The position numbers and the translations under genes were made by a program. This document shows, one piece after another, positions 38,534 to 46,428 of a stretch of DNA of 64,000 nucleotides. A model generated the notes under the pieces. That model was not told where the DNA came from and made no database searches. It saw only the letters and a program-made list of their open reading frames with translations. This stretch comes from Simplicispira hankyongi (GTDB taxonomy: Bacteria > Pseudomonadota > Gammaproteobacteria > Burkholderiales > Burkholderiaceae_C). The stretch spans positions 916,536 through 980,535 of the forward strand of contig NZ_QXJC01000003.1 of the NCBI RefSeq assembly GCF_003570885.1. The letters are read 5' to 3'. Position 1 is the stretch's first letter. Every line of letters begins with the position of its first letter.

Positions 38534-39647
38534 AGCCTTCACCCATTCCGAACCGCTCACCCTGGGCGTCGAGCTGGAACTGCAGCTCGTCAACACGCAC
38601 GATTACGATCTGGCGCCCTACGCCGACGACATGCTGCGCCTGATGCAGCGCCACCCGCTACCGGGCACGGTGGTGCCCGAGATGACGAACAGCATGATCG
38701 AGATCTCGACCGGCATCTGCCATTCGAGCAGCGAGGTGCTGGGGCAGCTCTCGCAGATCCGCGATGCATTGGTCAAATGCGCCGACAAACTCAACATCGC
38801 CGTGGTCGGCGGCGGCACGCACCCTTTTCAGCTCTGGCACGAGCGGCGCATTTACGACAAGCCGCGCTTTCAGGAACTCTCGCAGCTCTACGGCTACCTG
38901 TCCAAGCAGTTCACCATTTTTGGCCAGCATGTGCACATTGGCTGCCCAGACGCCGATTCGGCCCTGCTGATGCTGCACCGCATGTCGCGTTTCATTCCGC
39001 ACTTCATTGCGCTCTCGGCGTCCAGCCCCTACGTACAAGGGCAAGACACGGCGTTCGACTCGGCGCGGCTCAACTCGGTGTTTGCCTTCCCACTCTCCGG
39101 CCGCGCGCCCATGGCGCTGACCTGGGCCGACTTCGAGGCCTATTTCAACAAGATGACGCGCACCGGCGTCGTCAAGAGCATGAAGGATTTCTACTGGGAC
39201 ATCCGTCCCAAGCCCGAATTCGGCACGATTGAAATCCGCGTCTTCGACACGCCGCTGACGATTGAGCGCGCCGCCGCGCTGGCCGGCTTCGTGCAGTCGC
39301 TTGGCGCCTGGTTCCTGGCCGACCAGCCCTTCATGCCCACGGAGGACGACTACCTGGTCTATACCTACAACCGCTTCCAGGCCTGCCGCTTCGGCATGGA
39401 CGCGGTTTATGTGGACCCGGCGACCGGCGACCACATGCCGCTGCGCGAGCACATCATGCGCACCATCGACCAGATTGCCGGGCACGCTGCCGCGCATGGC
39501 GCCTCGGGTGCCCTGCACCTGCTGCGCAGCGAGGCGGCGGCCGGCCAGAACGACGCCCGCTGGCTGCGCGAGCGCCAGCGCGAAGAGCAATTGCTGGCCG
39601 AAGTGAGCCGCCAGGCGGCGCAGCGGTTCAGGGGGGCGCCCCCCTGA
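38523..39647 (+). CDS. ybdK: YbdK-type carboxylate-amine ligase (glutamate-cysteine ligase 2 family)
   Basis: 374 residues. ATP-dependent ligase fold of GCS2: [20 protein letters not shown] (metal-binding Glu residues), [47 protein letters not shown] and [15 protein letters not shown]. coli YbdK has weak gamma-glutamyl-cysteine ligase activity; the physiological substrate is not established. It overlaps the antiporter gene by 11 bases and is therefore very likely co-translated with it, which is notable because Kef antiporters are classically controlled by glutathione. Confidence 0.9.
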   Translation: MSLEAFTHSEPLTLGVELELQLVNTHDYDLAPYADDMLRLMQRHPLPGTVVPEMTNSMIEISTGICHSSSEVLGQLSQIRDALVKCADKLNIAVVGGGTHPFQLWHERRIYDKPRFQELSQLYGYLSKQFTIFGQHVHIGCPDADSALLMLHRMSRFIPHFIALSASSPYVQGQDTAFDSARLNSVFAFPLSGRAPMALTWADFEAYFNKMTRTGVVKSMKDFYWDIRPKPEFGTIEIRVFDTPLTIERAAALAGFVQSLGAWFLADQPFMPTEDDYLVYTYNRFQACRFGMDAVYVDPATGDHMPLREHIMRTIDQIAGHAAAHGASGALHLLRSEAAAGQNDARWLRERQREEQLLAEVSRQAAQRFRGAPP

Positions 39648-39738
39648 GTCGCCTTCTCCCCAGGAGGGCGCCCCCAGCACCCGGAGTGCACACGGCATTT
39701 GCATGTCGGGGCGGCCCTTGCCCCCACAATGCACGCCC

Positions 39739-40713
39739 ATGGGTGAATTCGAGCTGATTGCAAGGTATTTCAAACGCCCGGTGCGCCGCGCGTCCCTGGG
39801 CGTGGGCGACGACTGCGCCCTGCTGGCGCCGCGCCCGGGCATGCAACTGGCGGTCTCGTCGGACATGCTGGTCGAGGGGCGGCATTTCTTTGCCGATGTA
39901 GACCCGCAAGCGCTGGGCCACAAGGCGCTGGCCGTCAACCTGTCCGACCTGGCGGCCTGCGGCGCCGAGCCGCTGGCCTTCACGCTGGCCCTCGCCCTGC
40001 CGCAGGCCCACGACGCCTGGCTGGCCGCATTTGCGCGCGGCCTCTTGGCCTTGGCCGATGCGCACGGCTGCGAACTGGTCGGTGGTGACACCACGCGCGG
40101 CCCGCTCAACATCTGCATCACCGTGTTCGGCGAAGTGCCCACGGGCCAGGCCCTGCTGCGCAGTGGCGCGCAGGTGGGCGACGACCTGTACGTGAGCGGC
40201 ACGCTCGGCGACGCCCGCCTGGCGCTCGAAGCCTTGCAGGGCCGCATCGCGCTGCCCGCAGACGTTCTCGCCACTGCGCGCCAGCGGCTGGAGCGCCCCA
40301 CGCCGCGCGTGGCGCTGGGCCTGGCGCTGCGCGGCCTGGCCACCAGCGCCATCGACCTGAGCGACGGCCTGCTGGGCGATGTGGGCCATGTGTTGCAGGC
40401 CTCGGGCGTGGGGGCGAGTATCCAGGTGGAGAAAGCTATGGAATTGCTAGCTTCTAGCGCTTATCAATCAAGCGCTGGAGGCCAATTTGAACAAGATTTC
40501 TGGCGGCGATGCGTGCTCGCGGGCGGCGACGACTACGAACTCGCCTTCACCGCCCCGCCGTCCGCGCGCGCGGCAGTGGCCGCGGCGGCGCTGCAGGCCG
40601 ACACGGCCGTGCGGCGCATCGGCCAGATCGAGGCGGCAGCGGGCCTGCGCGTGGTGGATGCAGCGGGCCATGGTCTCCGCTTGGCTTTCCCATCCTTCGA
40701 CCACTTCGCCTGA
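39739..40713 (+). CDS. thiL: Thiamine-monophosphate kinase carrying an in-frame palindromic repeat
   Basis: 324 residues. Phosphorylates thiamine monophosphate to TPP using ATP. Motifs: GVGDDCALL, VSSDMLVEGRHF, KALAVNLSDLAACGAEP, GGDTTRG, DLSDGLLGDVGHV and LAGGDDYELAF. Residues about 236-252 (ELLASSAYQSSAGGQFEQD) are encoded by a full copy of the dispersed AGCGCTTAT palindrome, which keeps the frame and lies in the variable linker just before the GGDDYEL motif. The start MGEFELIARYF is family-typical. Confidence 0.95.
   Translation: MGEFELIARYFKRPVRRASLGVGDDCALLAPRPGMQLAVSSDMLVEGRHFFADVDPQALGHKALAVNLSDLAACGAEPLAFTLALALPQAHDAWLAAFARGLLALADAHGCELVGGDTTRGPLNICITVFGEVPTGQALLRSGAQVGDDLYVSGTLGDARLALEALQGRIALPADVLATARQRLERPTPRVALGLALRGLATSAIDLSDGLLGDVGHVLQASGVGASIQVEKAMELLASSAYQSSAGGQFEQDFWRRCVLAGGDDYELAFTAPPSARAAVAAAALQADTAVRRIGQIEAAAGLRVVDAAGHGLRLAFPSFDHFA
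40446..40492 (+). repeat. Dispersed AGCGCTTAT palindrome inside thiL
   Basis: Reads CTAGCTTCTAGCGCTTAT, a short loop, then AAGCGCTGGAGGCC and AATTTGAACAAG, matching the intergenic copy at 12571-12632 over both halves. It is translated as part of ThiL and is much richer in A+T than the flanking gene sequence. Confidence 0.8.
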
Positions 40714-40744
40714 AGCCGGCACAGACTGCCACCATGCCATCGCC

Positions 40745-41437
40745 ATGAGCCGCGCCGCCCGCCTGCTGCAACTGCTCGAAGCCCTGCGCGGGCACCGGCG
40801 CCCGGTGAGCGCGACCACCCTGGCCGCCGAGTTGCACGTGAGCCCACGCACCCTGTACCGCGACGTGGCGACGCTGCGCGAACAGGGCGCCCAGATCGAC
40901 GGCGCGGCCGGAATGGGCTATGTGCTGCAGCCCGGCTTCACGCTGCCGCCGCTGATGTTTGGCGAGGACGAGATCGAGGCCCTGGTGCTGGGTGTGCGCT
41001 GGGTGGCGCTGCAAGCCGACCCCACGCTGGCCCAGGCCGCGCGCCAGGCGCTGGAGCGCATCCGCGCCACCTTGCCGGGGCCTTTGCGCCTGGCCGTGGA
41101 CACCAGCGGGCTGCTGGTTCCGCCGGGGCGCCCGGTTACGCCTGAACCCTGGCTGCCCACGCTGCGCCGGGCCATCCGGACCGAGCAGTCGGTGCACATC
41201 GCCTACCGCGATGCGCACGAAACCGTCAGCCAGCGCACCGTGTGGCCCTTTGCCATGGCCTTCTTCCAGGAGTCACGCATGCTCGCAGCGTGGTGCGAAC
41301 TGCGCCAGGACTTCCGCCACTTTCGTGCCGACCGCGTGGTGGCGCTGACCGAAACCGGCCTGCGCTACCCGGCGCGCCGCCACACGCTCATGCGGCGCTG
41401 GCGCGACCAGATGGGCTACCCGCTCGCGCTGGACTGA
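40745..41437 (+). CDS. YafY-type WYL-domain transcriptional regulator
   Basis: 230 residues. The N-terminal winged helix (about 5-60) has RPVSATTLAAELHVSPRTLYR. The WYL region (about 125-210) has VHIAYRDAHETVSQRTVWPF and LAAWCELRQDFRHFRADRV, a variant of the WYL ligand pocket with aromatic and Arg residues retained. These repressors often control an adjacent enzyme of the GST, glyoxalase or VOC type; here the glutathione transferase gene follows after 97 bp. Start ATG at 40745 gives the family N-terminus SRAARLLQLLEAL. Confidence 0.87.
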   Translation: MSRAARLLQLLEALRGHRRPVSATTLAAELHVSPRTLYRDVATLREQGAQIDGAAGMGYVLQPGFTLPPLMFGEDEIEALVLGVRWVALQADPTLAQAARQALERIRATLPGPLRLAVDTSGLLVPPGRPVTPEPWLPTLRRAIRTEQSVHIAYRDAHETVSQRTVWPFAMAFFQESRMLAAWCELRQDFRHFRADRVVALTETGLRYPARRHTLMRRWRDQMGYPLALD

Positions 41438-41466
41438 CACGGCGGGGCAAGCCGCGACCCCACACC

Positions 41467-41496
41467 ACTGCTGACAGTTTCTGACACGGCGGCAGC
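41467..41496 (+). promoter_or_regulatory. Possible regulator site and promoter before the GST gene
   Basis: CTGCTGACAGTTTCTGACAC followed by GGCGGCAG lies about 40 bases upstream of the GST start; TGACA occurs twice 9 bases apart. Similar TGACA-containing patterns precede genes next to YafY-type regulators. A guess from pattern only. Confidence 0.3.
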
Positions 41497-41534
41497 CTAC
41501 GCTGGCGCCTTCGTTCAACTCCCAAGGAAGCACC

Positions 41535-42167
41535 ATGGCCCATCCCTTCACCCTCTACACCCACCCCATGTCGCGCGGCCGCGTGGCACGCTGGATGCTC
41601 GAAGAATGCGGCGCCGCCTACGAGACGGTGCTGCTCGACTACGGCACGACAATGAAGGCGCCGGCCTACCTGGAGATCAACCCCATGGGCAAGGTGCCCG
41701 CACTGCGGCACGGCGACACCGTGGTGACCGAAGTCGCGGCCATCTGCGCCTATCTGGCCGACCAGTTTCCGCAGAAGCAACTGGCGCCGGCCCCGGCAAG
41801 CCCTGCGCGCGGCGCCTACTACCGCTGGCTGTTCTTTGCCAGCGGTCCGATGGAAGCGGCGACCACGGCCAAGTCCCTGGGCCTGCTGGCCCCGCCGGAC
41901 AAGGCAATTCAGGCAGGTTACGGCCGCTACGAGGATGTGATGGACACGCTGGAAGCGGCTGTCTCACAAGGTCCTTACCTGTGCGCGGACCACTTCACCG
42001 CGGCCGATCTGTTCATGGCGGCGTTCCTGGGCTGGGGCATGCAGTTCGGCAGCATCGAAAAGCGCCCGGCGTTCGCCCGCTACGCCGAGCCCCATCTGCA
42101 GCGCCCCGCCTATCGGCGTGCGACAGAGATCGACGACGCGCTGATGGCGCAGGCGCAGAAGCCCTGA
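41535..42167 (+). CDS. Glutathione S-transferase family protein
   Basis: 210 residues. The N-terminal thioredoxin-fold domain (about 1-80) has LYTHPMSRGRVARWMLEE, with Ser13 the likely GSH-activating residue, then INPMGKVPALRHGD and TEVAAICAYLAD. The C-terminal helical domain includes YLCADHFTAADLFMAAFLGWG. Cytosolic, GSH-dependent conjugation or reduction of an unknown electrophile. A ribosome site AAGGAAG is 8 bases before the ATG. Likely under the WYL regulator encoded just upstream. Confidence 0.9.
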   Translation: MAHPFTLYTHPMSRGRVARWMLEECGAAYETVLLDYGTTMKAPAYLEINPMGKVPALRHGDTVVTEVAAICAYLADQFPQKQLAPAPASPARGAYYRWLFFASGPMEAATTAKSLGLLAPPDKAIQAGYGRYEDVMDTLEAAVSQGPYLCADHFTAADLFMAAFLGWGMQFGSIEKRPAFARYAEPHLQRPAYRRATEIDDALMAQAQKP

Positions 42168-42338
42168 GCCCCACAACACACCTCCCGGGCAACGCCCCCC
42201 CGGTGCCACCGCTGCCAGCAGCGGTGGCACACTCTGGCGTCATCCCAAGGAGCTTTGCGTGACCCCTTCTTTTCCTCTTCCGTCCCCGGGCCTTTGCGCC
42301 CTGCGTGGCGGCGCACGGGCGCTGCAGCGGGTGCACCC

Positions 42339-42941
42339 ATGAGCGGCTCCGGCGATGTCGATGCAGGCAGCCGCAGCGGTGTGAGCGACGTGAGCGACGT
42401 GAGCGACGCCATCCTGGTGCGCGATGCCGGCGACGCCGCGCCCCGCCCGAAGCGCCCCAGTGCACGCTTCCTGCTGGCGCATCCGGCGCATTTCATCGCC
42501 CTGGGTTTTGGCTCCGGCCTCTCGCCCTGGGCGCCGGGCACGGTGGGAACGCTCTGGGCCTGGCTGGCCTGGCTGGTGCTGCAGCGCTGGCTGACGACAG
42601 CCGAGCTGGGTCTCTTGATTGCCGGTGGCACGCTGGTGGGCTGGTGGGCCTGCACCGTTGCCGCGCGCAACCTGCGCATTGCCGACCCCGGCTGCATCGT
42701 CTGGGACGAGGTGCTGGCCTTCTGGCTGATTCTCTGGCTGGCCATGCCCATGGGGCTCACGGGCCAGACCGTGGCCTTTGCCCTGTTTCGCTATTTCGAC
42801 GCCGCCAAGCCCGGCCCCGTGGGCTGGGCCGATGCGCAGTTCAAGGGTTTTGGCGCACGCGGCGCTTTTGGCATCCTGTTTGACGACTTTGTCGCCGCCT
42901 TCTGCACGCTGCTGGTGATTGCGCTTTGGAGGTTCTGGTGA
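42339..42941 (+). CDS. pgpA: Phosphatidylglycerophosphatase A
   Basis: 200 residues from MSGSGDVDAGS. It dephosphorylates PGP to phosphatidylglycerol at the inner membrane. PgpA blocks: ALGFGSGLSPWAPGTVGTL, IADPGCIVWDEVLAFW (acidic site), FRYFDAAKPGPVGWAD and GILFDDFVAA; about three or four membrane segments. The N-terminus before residue 45 is not conserved and includes a triple VSD repeat from GTGAGCGAC x3 (42381-42407). The exact start is uncertain. thiL lies nearby, as in the thiL-pgpA pair of many proteobacteria, but is separated by the WYL regulator and GST genes. Confidence 0.88.
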   Translation: MSGSGDVDAGSRSGVSDVSDVSDAILVRDAGDAAPRPKRPSARFLLAHPAHFIALGFGSGLSPWAPGTVGTLWAWLAWLVLQRWLTTAELGLLIAGGTLVGWWACTVAARNLRIADPGCIVWDEVLAFWLILWLAMPMGLTGQTVAFALFRYFDAAKPGPVGWADAQFKGFGARGAFGILFDDFVAAFCTLLVIALWRFW

Positions 42942-43480
42942 ACCCGGAATCGCTCCCGAATCAGGAGCTTCAGGCGCAATCTCCATCGGCGCTAGAGGCC
43001 GATTTGACCTATATTTCTGCCGCCTTGCTGGCGCGCGGCGAGATGCTGGCCACCGCCGAGAGCTGCACCGGCGGGCTGATTGCCGCCGCCTGCACCGACT
43101 TGGCGGGCTCCAGCCAATGGTTCGAGCGCGGCTTTGTCAGCTATTCGAACGCGGCCAAAACCGAGTTGCTGGGCGTGCCTGCCGCGCTCATAGACACCCA
43201 CGGCGCTGTGAGCGAGCCGGTCGTGCGTGCCATGGCCGAGGGCGCCATCACGCATTCGCAGGCGCAGGTCAGCGTGGCCGTCACCGGCGTCGCCGGACCC
43301 AGCGGCGGCACGCCTGACAAGCCCGTGGGCACCGTGTGGTTCGCGTGGAGCGTTGCCGGGCGCACCGTCAGCGAGGTGCAGTGCTTTGGCGGCGGCCGGG
43401 CGGCGGTGCGCGCCGCCACGGTGCAGCACGCGCTGGCACAGTTGCGCGCATGGCTCGACAGCACCAAAAAATCTGGATGA
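42938..43480 (+). CDS. pncC: Nicotinamide-nucleotide amidase (CinA C-terminal family)
   Basis: 180 residues from GTG at 42938, which overlaps the pgpA stop (GTGA); TTTGGAGG lies 6 bases upstream. It converts NMN to nicotinic acid mononucleotide. The catalytic Ser/Lys region is in ATAESCTGGLIAAACTD, then FVSYSNAAKTELLGV, VSVAVTGVAGPSGGTPDKPVG and GTVWFAW. It has the stand-alone amidase domain only, without the CinA N-terminal domain. Half of a dispersed palindromic repeat (42988-43016) encodes residues 17-26 (SALEADLTYI). Confidence 0.92.
   Translation: MNPESLPNQELQAQSPSALEADLTYISAALLARGEMLATAESCTGGLIAAACTDLAGSSQWFERGFVSYSNAAKTELLGVPAALIDTHGAVSEPVVRAMAEGAITHSQAQVSVAVTGVAGPSGGTPDKPVGTVWFAWSVAGRTVSEVQCFGGGRAAVRAATVQHALAQLRAWLDSTKKSG
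42988..43016 (+). repeat. Dispersed palindrome, 3' half copy inside pncC
   Basis: GGCGCTAGAGGCCGATTTGA followed by CCTATATTT matches the right half of the copy at 12601-12632. It lies in frame near the 5' end of pncC. Confidence 0.6.
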
Positions 43481-43481
43481 A

Positions 43482-43533
43482 ATAGGCTGCTAGCGCTTAT
43501 TCCATAAGCGTTAACAGCTATTAATATAGTAGC
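43482..43533 (-). repeat. Dispersed AGCGCTTAT palindrome between pncC and the SEC-C gene
   Basis: On the minus strand AATAGCTGTTAACGCTTAT, loop GGA, then ATAAGCGCTAGCAGCC and TATTTCA. It fills the gap between two convergent genes and could terminate both. Confidence 0.8.
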
Positions 43534-43537
43534 GCCC

Positions 43538-44377
43538 TCACGCGCCGTGGCACTTCTTGAACTTCTTGCCGCTGCCGCACCAGCAGGGGTCGTTGCGGCC
43601 CGGCTCGGGCGCCTTGCGCACCGTCTCGACGCGCGGGCCCAGGCTTTTCCAGAGCTGGCGCAGGTCGTAGACCGCCCAGATGGCCTCACCGAACAGCTCC
43701 ACGCGGGTTTCGCTGAGCGAGGGCAGGCCGTCTTCCGCGTACATGTTGACGGTCGGCTTGCCCGTGTCGTCTTCGGTCAGCGCGACGATGGAGTCGAGCG
43801 CGTCGTCCAGCCACTGGGCATGCTCGCGCTCACGGGGTGGCGCCCAATCTTCCGGCCAGTTTTCGACGGCGAACATGAAGCCCAGCGCCCAGACCTGGGC
43901 AAACGAAGGCACTTCGCCGTCTTCAATGCTTGGGCGTTCGGCCTCGGGCAGGGCCAGCAGCGCGCCGCGCACGTCCATCACCTCGGGCTCCAGCGTGCGC
44001 GGGTCGTCCAGTGCCTCCACGGGGGTGTCGAGCGCCAGCGTCACCTCGTCCCAGCGGCGCTGCCAGAGCGCCAGAAAGCGCGCCTGCTGGTCCAGATCGG
44101 CAAACATGGGCAGCAGCGGCAGCGCCTCGCCTTCGGGCAGATCGAGGCTCTCGCCATCGCCCAGCAGCATGGGCAGGTATTCCCCCGGCGGGATGGCGCG
44201 GCGGCTGCAGACCAGCGCAGTCAGAAAACCGTCGCAGAACTCCCACTGCGGGGTTTCGTCGAGGCGCACGCGCAGCTCGTCGAGAATGTCGTCCAGCGCC
44301 TCCAGGTCGTCGGGCGAGAGCGCGGGAGCGGGCTCGGCCCCCGGTTGGAGGGGGGATGCTGGTGTGGATTCGGTCAT
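43538..44377 (-). CDS. UPF0149 (YecA-like) family protein with C-terminal SEC-C zinc motif
   Basis: 279 residues. UPF0149 region about 20-190 ([39 protein letters not shown]-like [13 protein letters not shown]). The last 20 residues are a SEC-C motif, [19 protein letters not shown], which binds zinc through Cys-x-Cys and Cys-His. SEC-C tails occur in SecA and other proteins and can target the ribosome or SecB. Very acidic overall. Function not established. Its 3' end abuts a palindromic repeat. Confidence 0.85.
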   Translation of the reverse strand: MTESTPASPLQPGAEPAPALSPDDLEALDDILDELRVRLDETPQWEFCDGFLTALVCSRRAIPPGEYLPMLLGDGESLDLPEGEALPLLPMFADLDQQARFLALWQRRWDEVTLALDTPVEALDDPRTLEPEVMDVRGALLALPEAERPSIEDGEVPSFAQVWALGFMFAVENWPEDWAPPREREHAQWLDDALDSIVALTEDDTGKPTVNMYAEDGLPSLSETRVELFGEAIWAVYDLRQLWKSLGPRVETVRKAPEPGRNDPCWCGSGKKFKKCHGA

Positions 44378-44494
44378 GTCGGTCGGTCCTATGATGGGCG
44401 GCGGCCGCTCCTAAAGGGCCGCGCCAGACGTGCCGCCCAGTGTAGCGCCGGCCCTCTTTCTTTCACCCGACGAATCCGCTTTGTGACCGCCCCG

Positions 44495-45280
44495 ATGGAT
44501 TACCCCGCTTTCCTGCGCGCCCATGCCGCCACCCAGACGCGCAGCATTGCCAGCTACCAACAAGGCGGCGAGCAGCTCTGGCTCAAAAAGGCCGGCCCGC
44601 GCAACGCTGGCAGCCGCTACCAGCTCATGGGCGCACTCGCCAGTGTGCTGCGACTGCCAATCTTCACCCCCGTACCCAATCTGGGCGGCCAGGAGGCCAT
44701 CGCCACCGAAGCACGGCGCCTGCGTGAATTTGCGGTCCTCGGCATCCACGTGCCGGCACTGCTCGCCGTGCAGAGCGACGCCCTGCTGCTGCGCCACCTG
44801 GGCGTGCCCGGCCAGCCCACGCCCTCGCTGGCCAACGAAATGCGCGACGCCGTACCGGCCGGCGCCGCTGCGGTGCTGGCGCTGTGGCGACAAGGCCTTG
44901 CCGCCATTGGCGAAGTGCACGCCAAGGGCAGTTGCCTGAGCCAGGCCTTCGCCCGCAACCTGGTGCGCTGCGCGGACGGGCAGGTCGGTTTCATCGATTT
45001 CGAAGACGACCCGGCCGGCACGCTGCCGCTGGCGCTGTGCCAGGCGCGCGACGCGCTGTGCTTTGCGCATTCCAGCGCGCTGGCGCTGCACGAGGCGGAT
45101 GCCCTGGCCACCGCCCGGCCGCTATGGCGCGCATGGCTCGCACAAGGCCAGCCGCACATGCAGACCGCGGTGGCCGCTAGCGTCGCGCGCCTCGCCTGGC
45201 TGCGCCACCTGCCGACCAGTCGCCGCCTGGGCCGCGACCTGCAGCGCGCACGCGCGGCGCACGACCTGCTGGCACCGTGA
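44495..45280 (+). CDS. Kinase-fold protein of the RIO/BUD32-like type
   Basis: 261 residues. The fold is inferred from SYQQGGEQLWLKKAG (possible ATP-lysine strand), EVHAKGSCLSQAFARNLVR (H...N catalytic loop) and VGFIDFEDDP (metal-binding Asp, DFE in place of DFG). These resemble small lipopolysaccharide or BUD32-like kinases found in Burkholderiales. Substrate unknown. An in-frame GTG lies 12 bases upstream of the chosen ATG. It is divergent from the SEC-C gene. Confidence 0.6.
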   Translation: MDYPAFLRAHAATQTRSIASYQQGGEQLWLKKAGPRNAGSRYQLMGALASVLRLPIFTPVPNLGGQEAIATEARRLREFAVLGIHVPALLAVQSDALLLRHLGVPGQPTPSLANEMRDAVPAGAAAVLALWRQGLAAIGEVHAKGSCLSQAFARNLVRCADGQVGFIDFEDDPAGTLPLALCQARDALCFAHSSALALHEADALATARPLWRAWLAQGQPHMQTAVAASVARLAWLRHLPTSRRLGRDLQRARAAHDLLAP

Positions 45281-45342
45281 TGACAGACACACTGCCGTGC
45301 CCTGCGGCACACTGCTTTGCCCCACCCCTCCCAGGAGACCCC

Positions 45343-45606
45343 ATGAAACTCAGCGCCGCCGTCGCCCAGTGCGCCACCGTGATGTTCGACAGCGCTGCCA
45401 CCGTCTCCAAGGCCCAGGCGCTGATGGCGAAGGCCGCCGGGCAAGGCGTGCAGGCGCCGGTGTTTCCCGAAGCCTTCTTGGGCGGCTACCCCAAAGGCGC
45501 GGATTTCCACATCTACATCGGTGGCCCCACGCCGGAAGGGCGGGAAGATTGGCACCTGGCGCCCGGCGCCAGCACGCAAACAGCCAGCGGGCAGGCCCGC
45601 CCATGA
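45343..45606 (+). pseudogene. Nitrilase remnant (N-terminal ~70 residues only)
   Basis: 87 codons. MKLSAAVAQCATVMFDSAAT, KAQALMAKAAGQGVQAPVFPE, AFLGGYPKGADF and GGPTPEGREDW match the N-terminus of nitrilases, including the catalytic Glu in FPEAF. The frame then turns into unrelated HLAPGASTQTASGQARP and stops. The catalytic Lys and Cys and about 250 residues are absent, so no activity is expected. An AGGAGA ribosome site precedes the ATG, and its TGA overlaps the nitroreductase ATG, so the stump may survive as a translational lead-in. Confidence 0.75.
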
Positions 45607-46271
45607 AGGTATCGGACGCCATTGCCCAGCGCATGTCGGTGCGCGCGTTCCAAGCCAGGGTGCCGCCCGCCGCCACGGTGCGCGCCATCCTCGAAGCTGC
45701 AGCACGTGCGCCTTCGGGCGGCAACCTGCAACCCTGGCGGGTGCATGCGCTCACGGGCGCGCCGTTGGCCGAGCTCCTGGCCCATGTTGCGGCCAGCCCG
45801 CCCCAGCCCGAACCCGAGTACGCCGTCTACCCACCGAGCCTGTGGGAACCCTACCGCACGCGCCGCTTTCAAAACGGCGAGCAGCTCTACAGCACGCTTG
45901 CGATGGCGCGCGAAGACAAGGCTGCGCGCCTGCGCCAGATGGCAAAGAACGCACAGTTCTTTGGCGCGCCCGTCGGCATTTTTTTGAGTATCGACCGGCG
46001 CATGGGGCCGCCGCAATGGTCCGATCTGGGCTGCTACCTGCAGAACGTGCTGCTGCTGGCGGTGGAGGCCGGCCTTGCCACCTGCCCACAGGAATACTGG
46101 GCGTTCTGCTCCGAGCCGGTCAAAACATTTCTCGGGCTGGACTCTGCGCAGACGCTGTTTGCCGGCATCGCCCTGGGCTATGCGGACGAACAGGCCCCCA
46201 TCAACCAGATGCGCACGCCGCGCGCGCCGTTTGAGGAATTTGCGCTCATGTGGGGATTTTCAGACGGCTGA
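45603..46271 (+). CDS. Nitroreductase family FMN-dependent oxidoreductase
   Basis: 222 residues. FMN-binding RMSVRAFQARVP at the N-terminus, ARAPSGGNLQPWRVHAL, SDLGCYLQNVLLLAVEAGLAT and GIALGYADEQAPINQMRTPR with the phosphate-contacting Arg at the end. The family reduces nitro groups or quinones with NAD(P)H. Its ATG overlaps the stop of the nitrilase remnant (ATGA). A deletion within the nitrilase may have created this junction. Confidence 0.88.
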   Translation: MKVSDAIAQRMSVRAFQARVPPAATVRAILEAAARAPSGGNLQPWRVHALTGAPLAELLAHVAASPPQPEPEYAVYPPSLWEPYRTRRFQNGEQLYSTLAMAREDKAARLRQMAKNAQFFGAPVGIFLSIDRRMGPPQWSDLGCYLQNVLLLAVEAGLATCPQEYWAFCSEPVKTFLGLDSAQTLFAGIALGYADEQAPINQMRTPRAPFEEFALMWGFSDG

Positions 46272-46428
46272 AGCGCTCAGCCGTCAATCGCTGGCTCGGA
46301 CTTGTGCGTCTCGCGGCGGCTCCCTACACGGCTGCGCGCTGCGGCTGACTGCGCGGCGTTGGCATTGGCCCTGGCCCTATGCTTGCGGCCGGATGCCCTC
46401 TTCGCTTCGCGTACACGCGCACACCTTT

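Noticed and set aside
42381..42407. Triple GTGAGCGAC repeat near the pgpA start as a regulatory or phase-variation tract
   Set aside because: Three 9-bp units keep the frame whatever their number and lie in a non-conserved N-terminus, so phase variation is unlikely.
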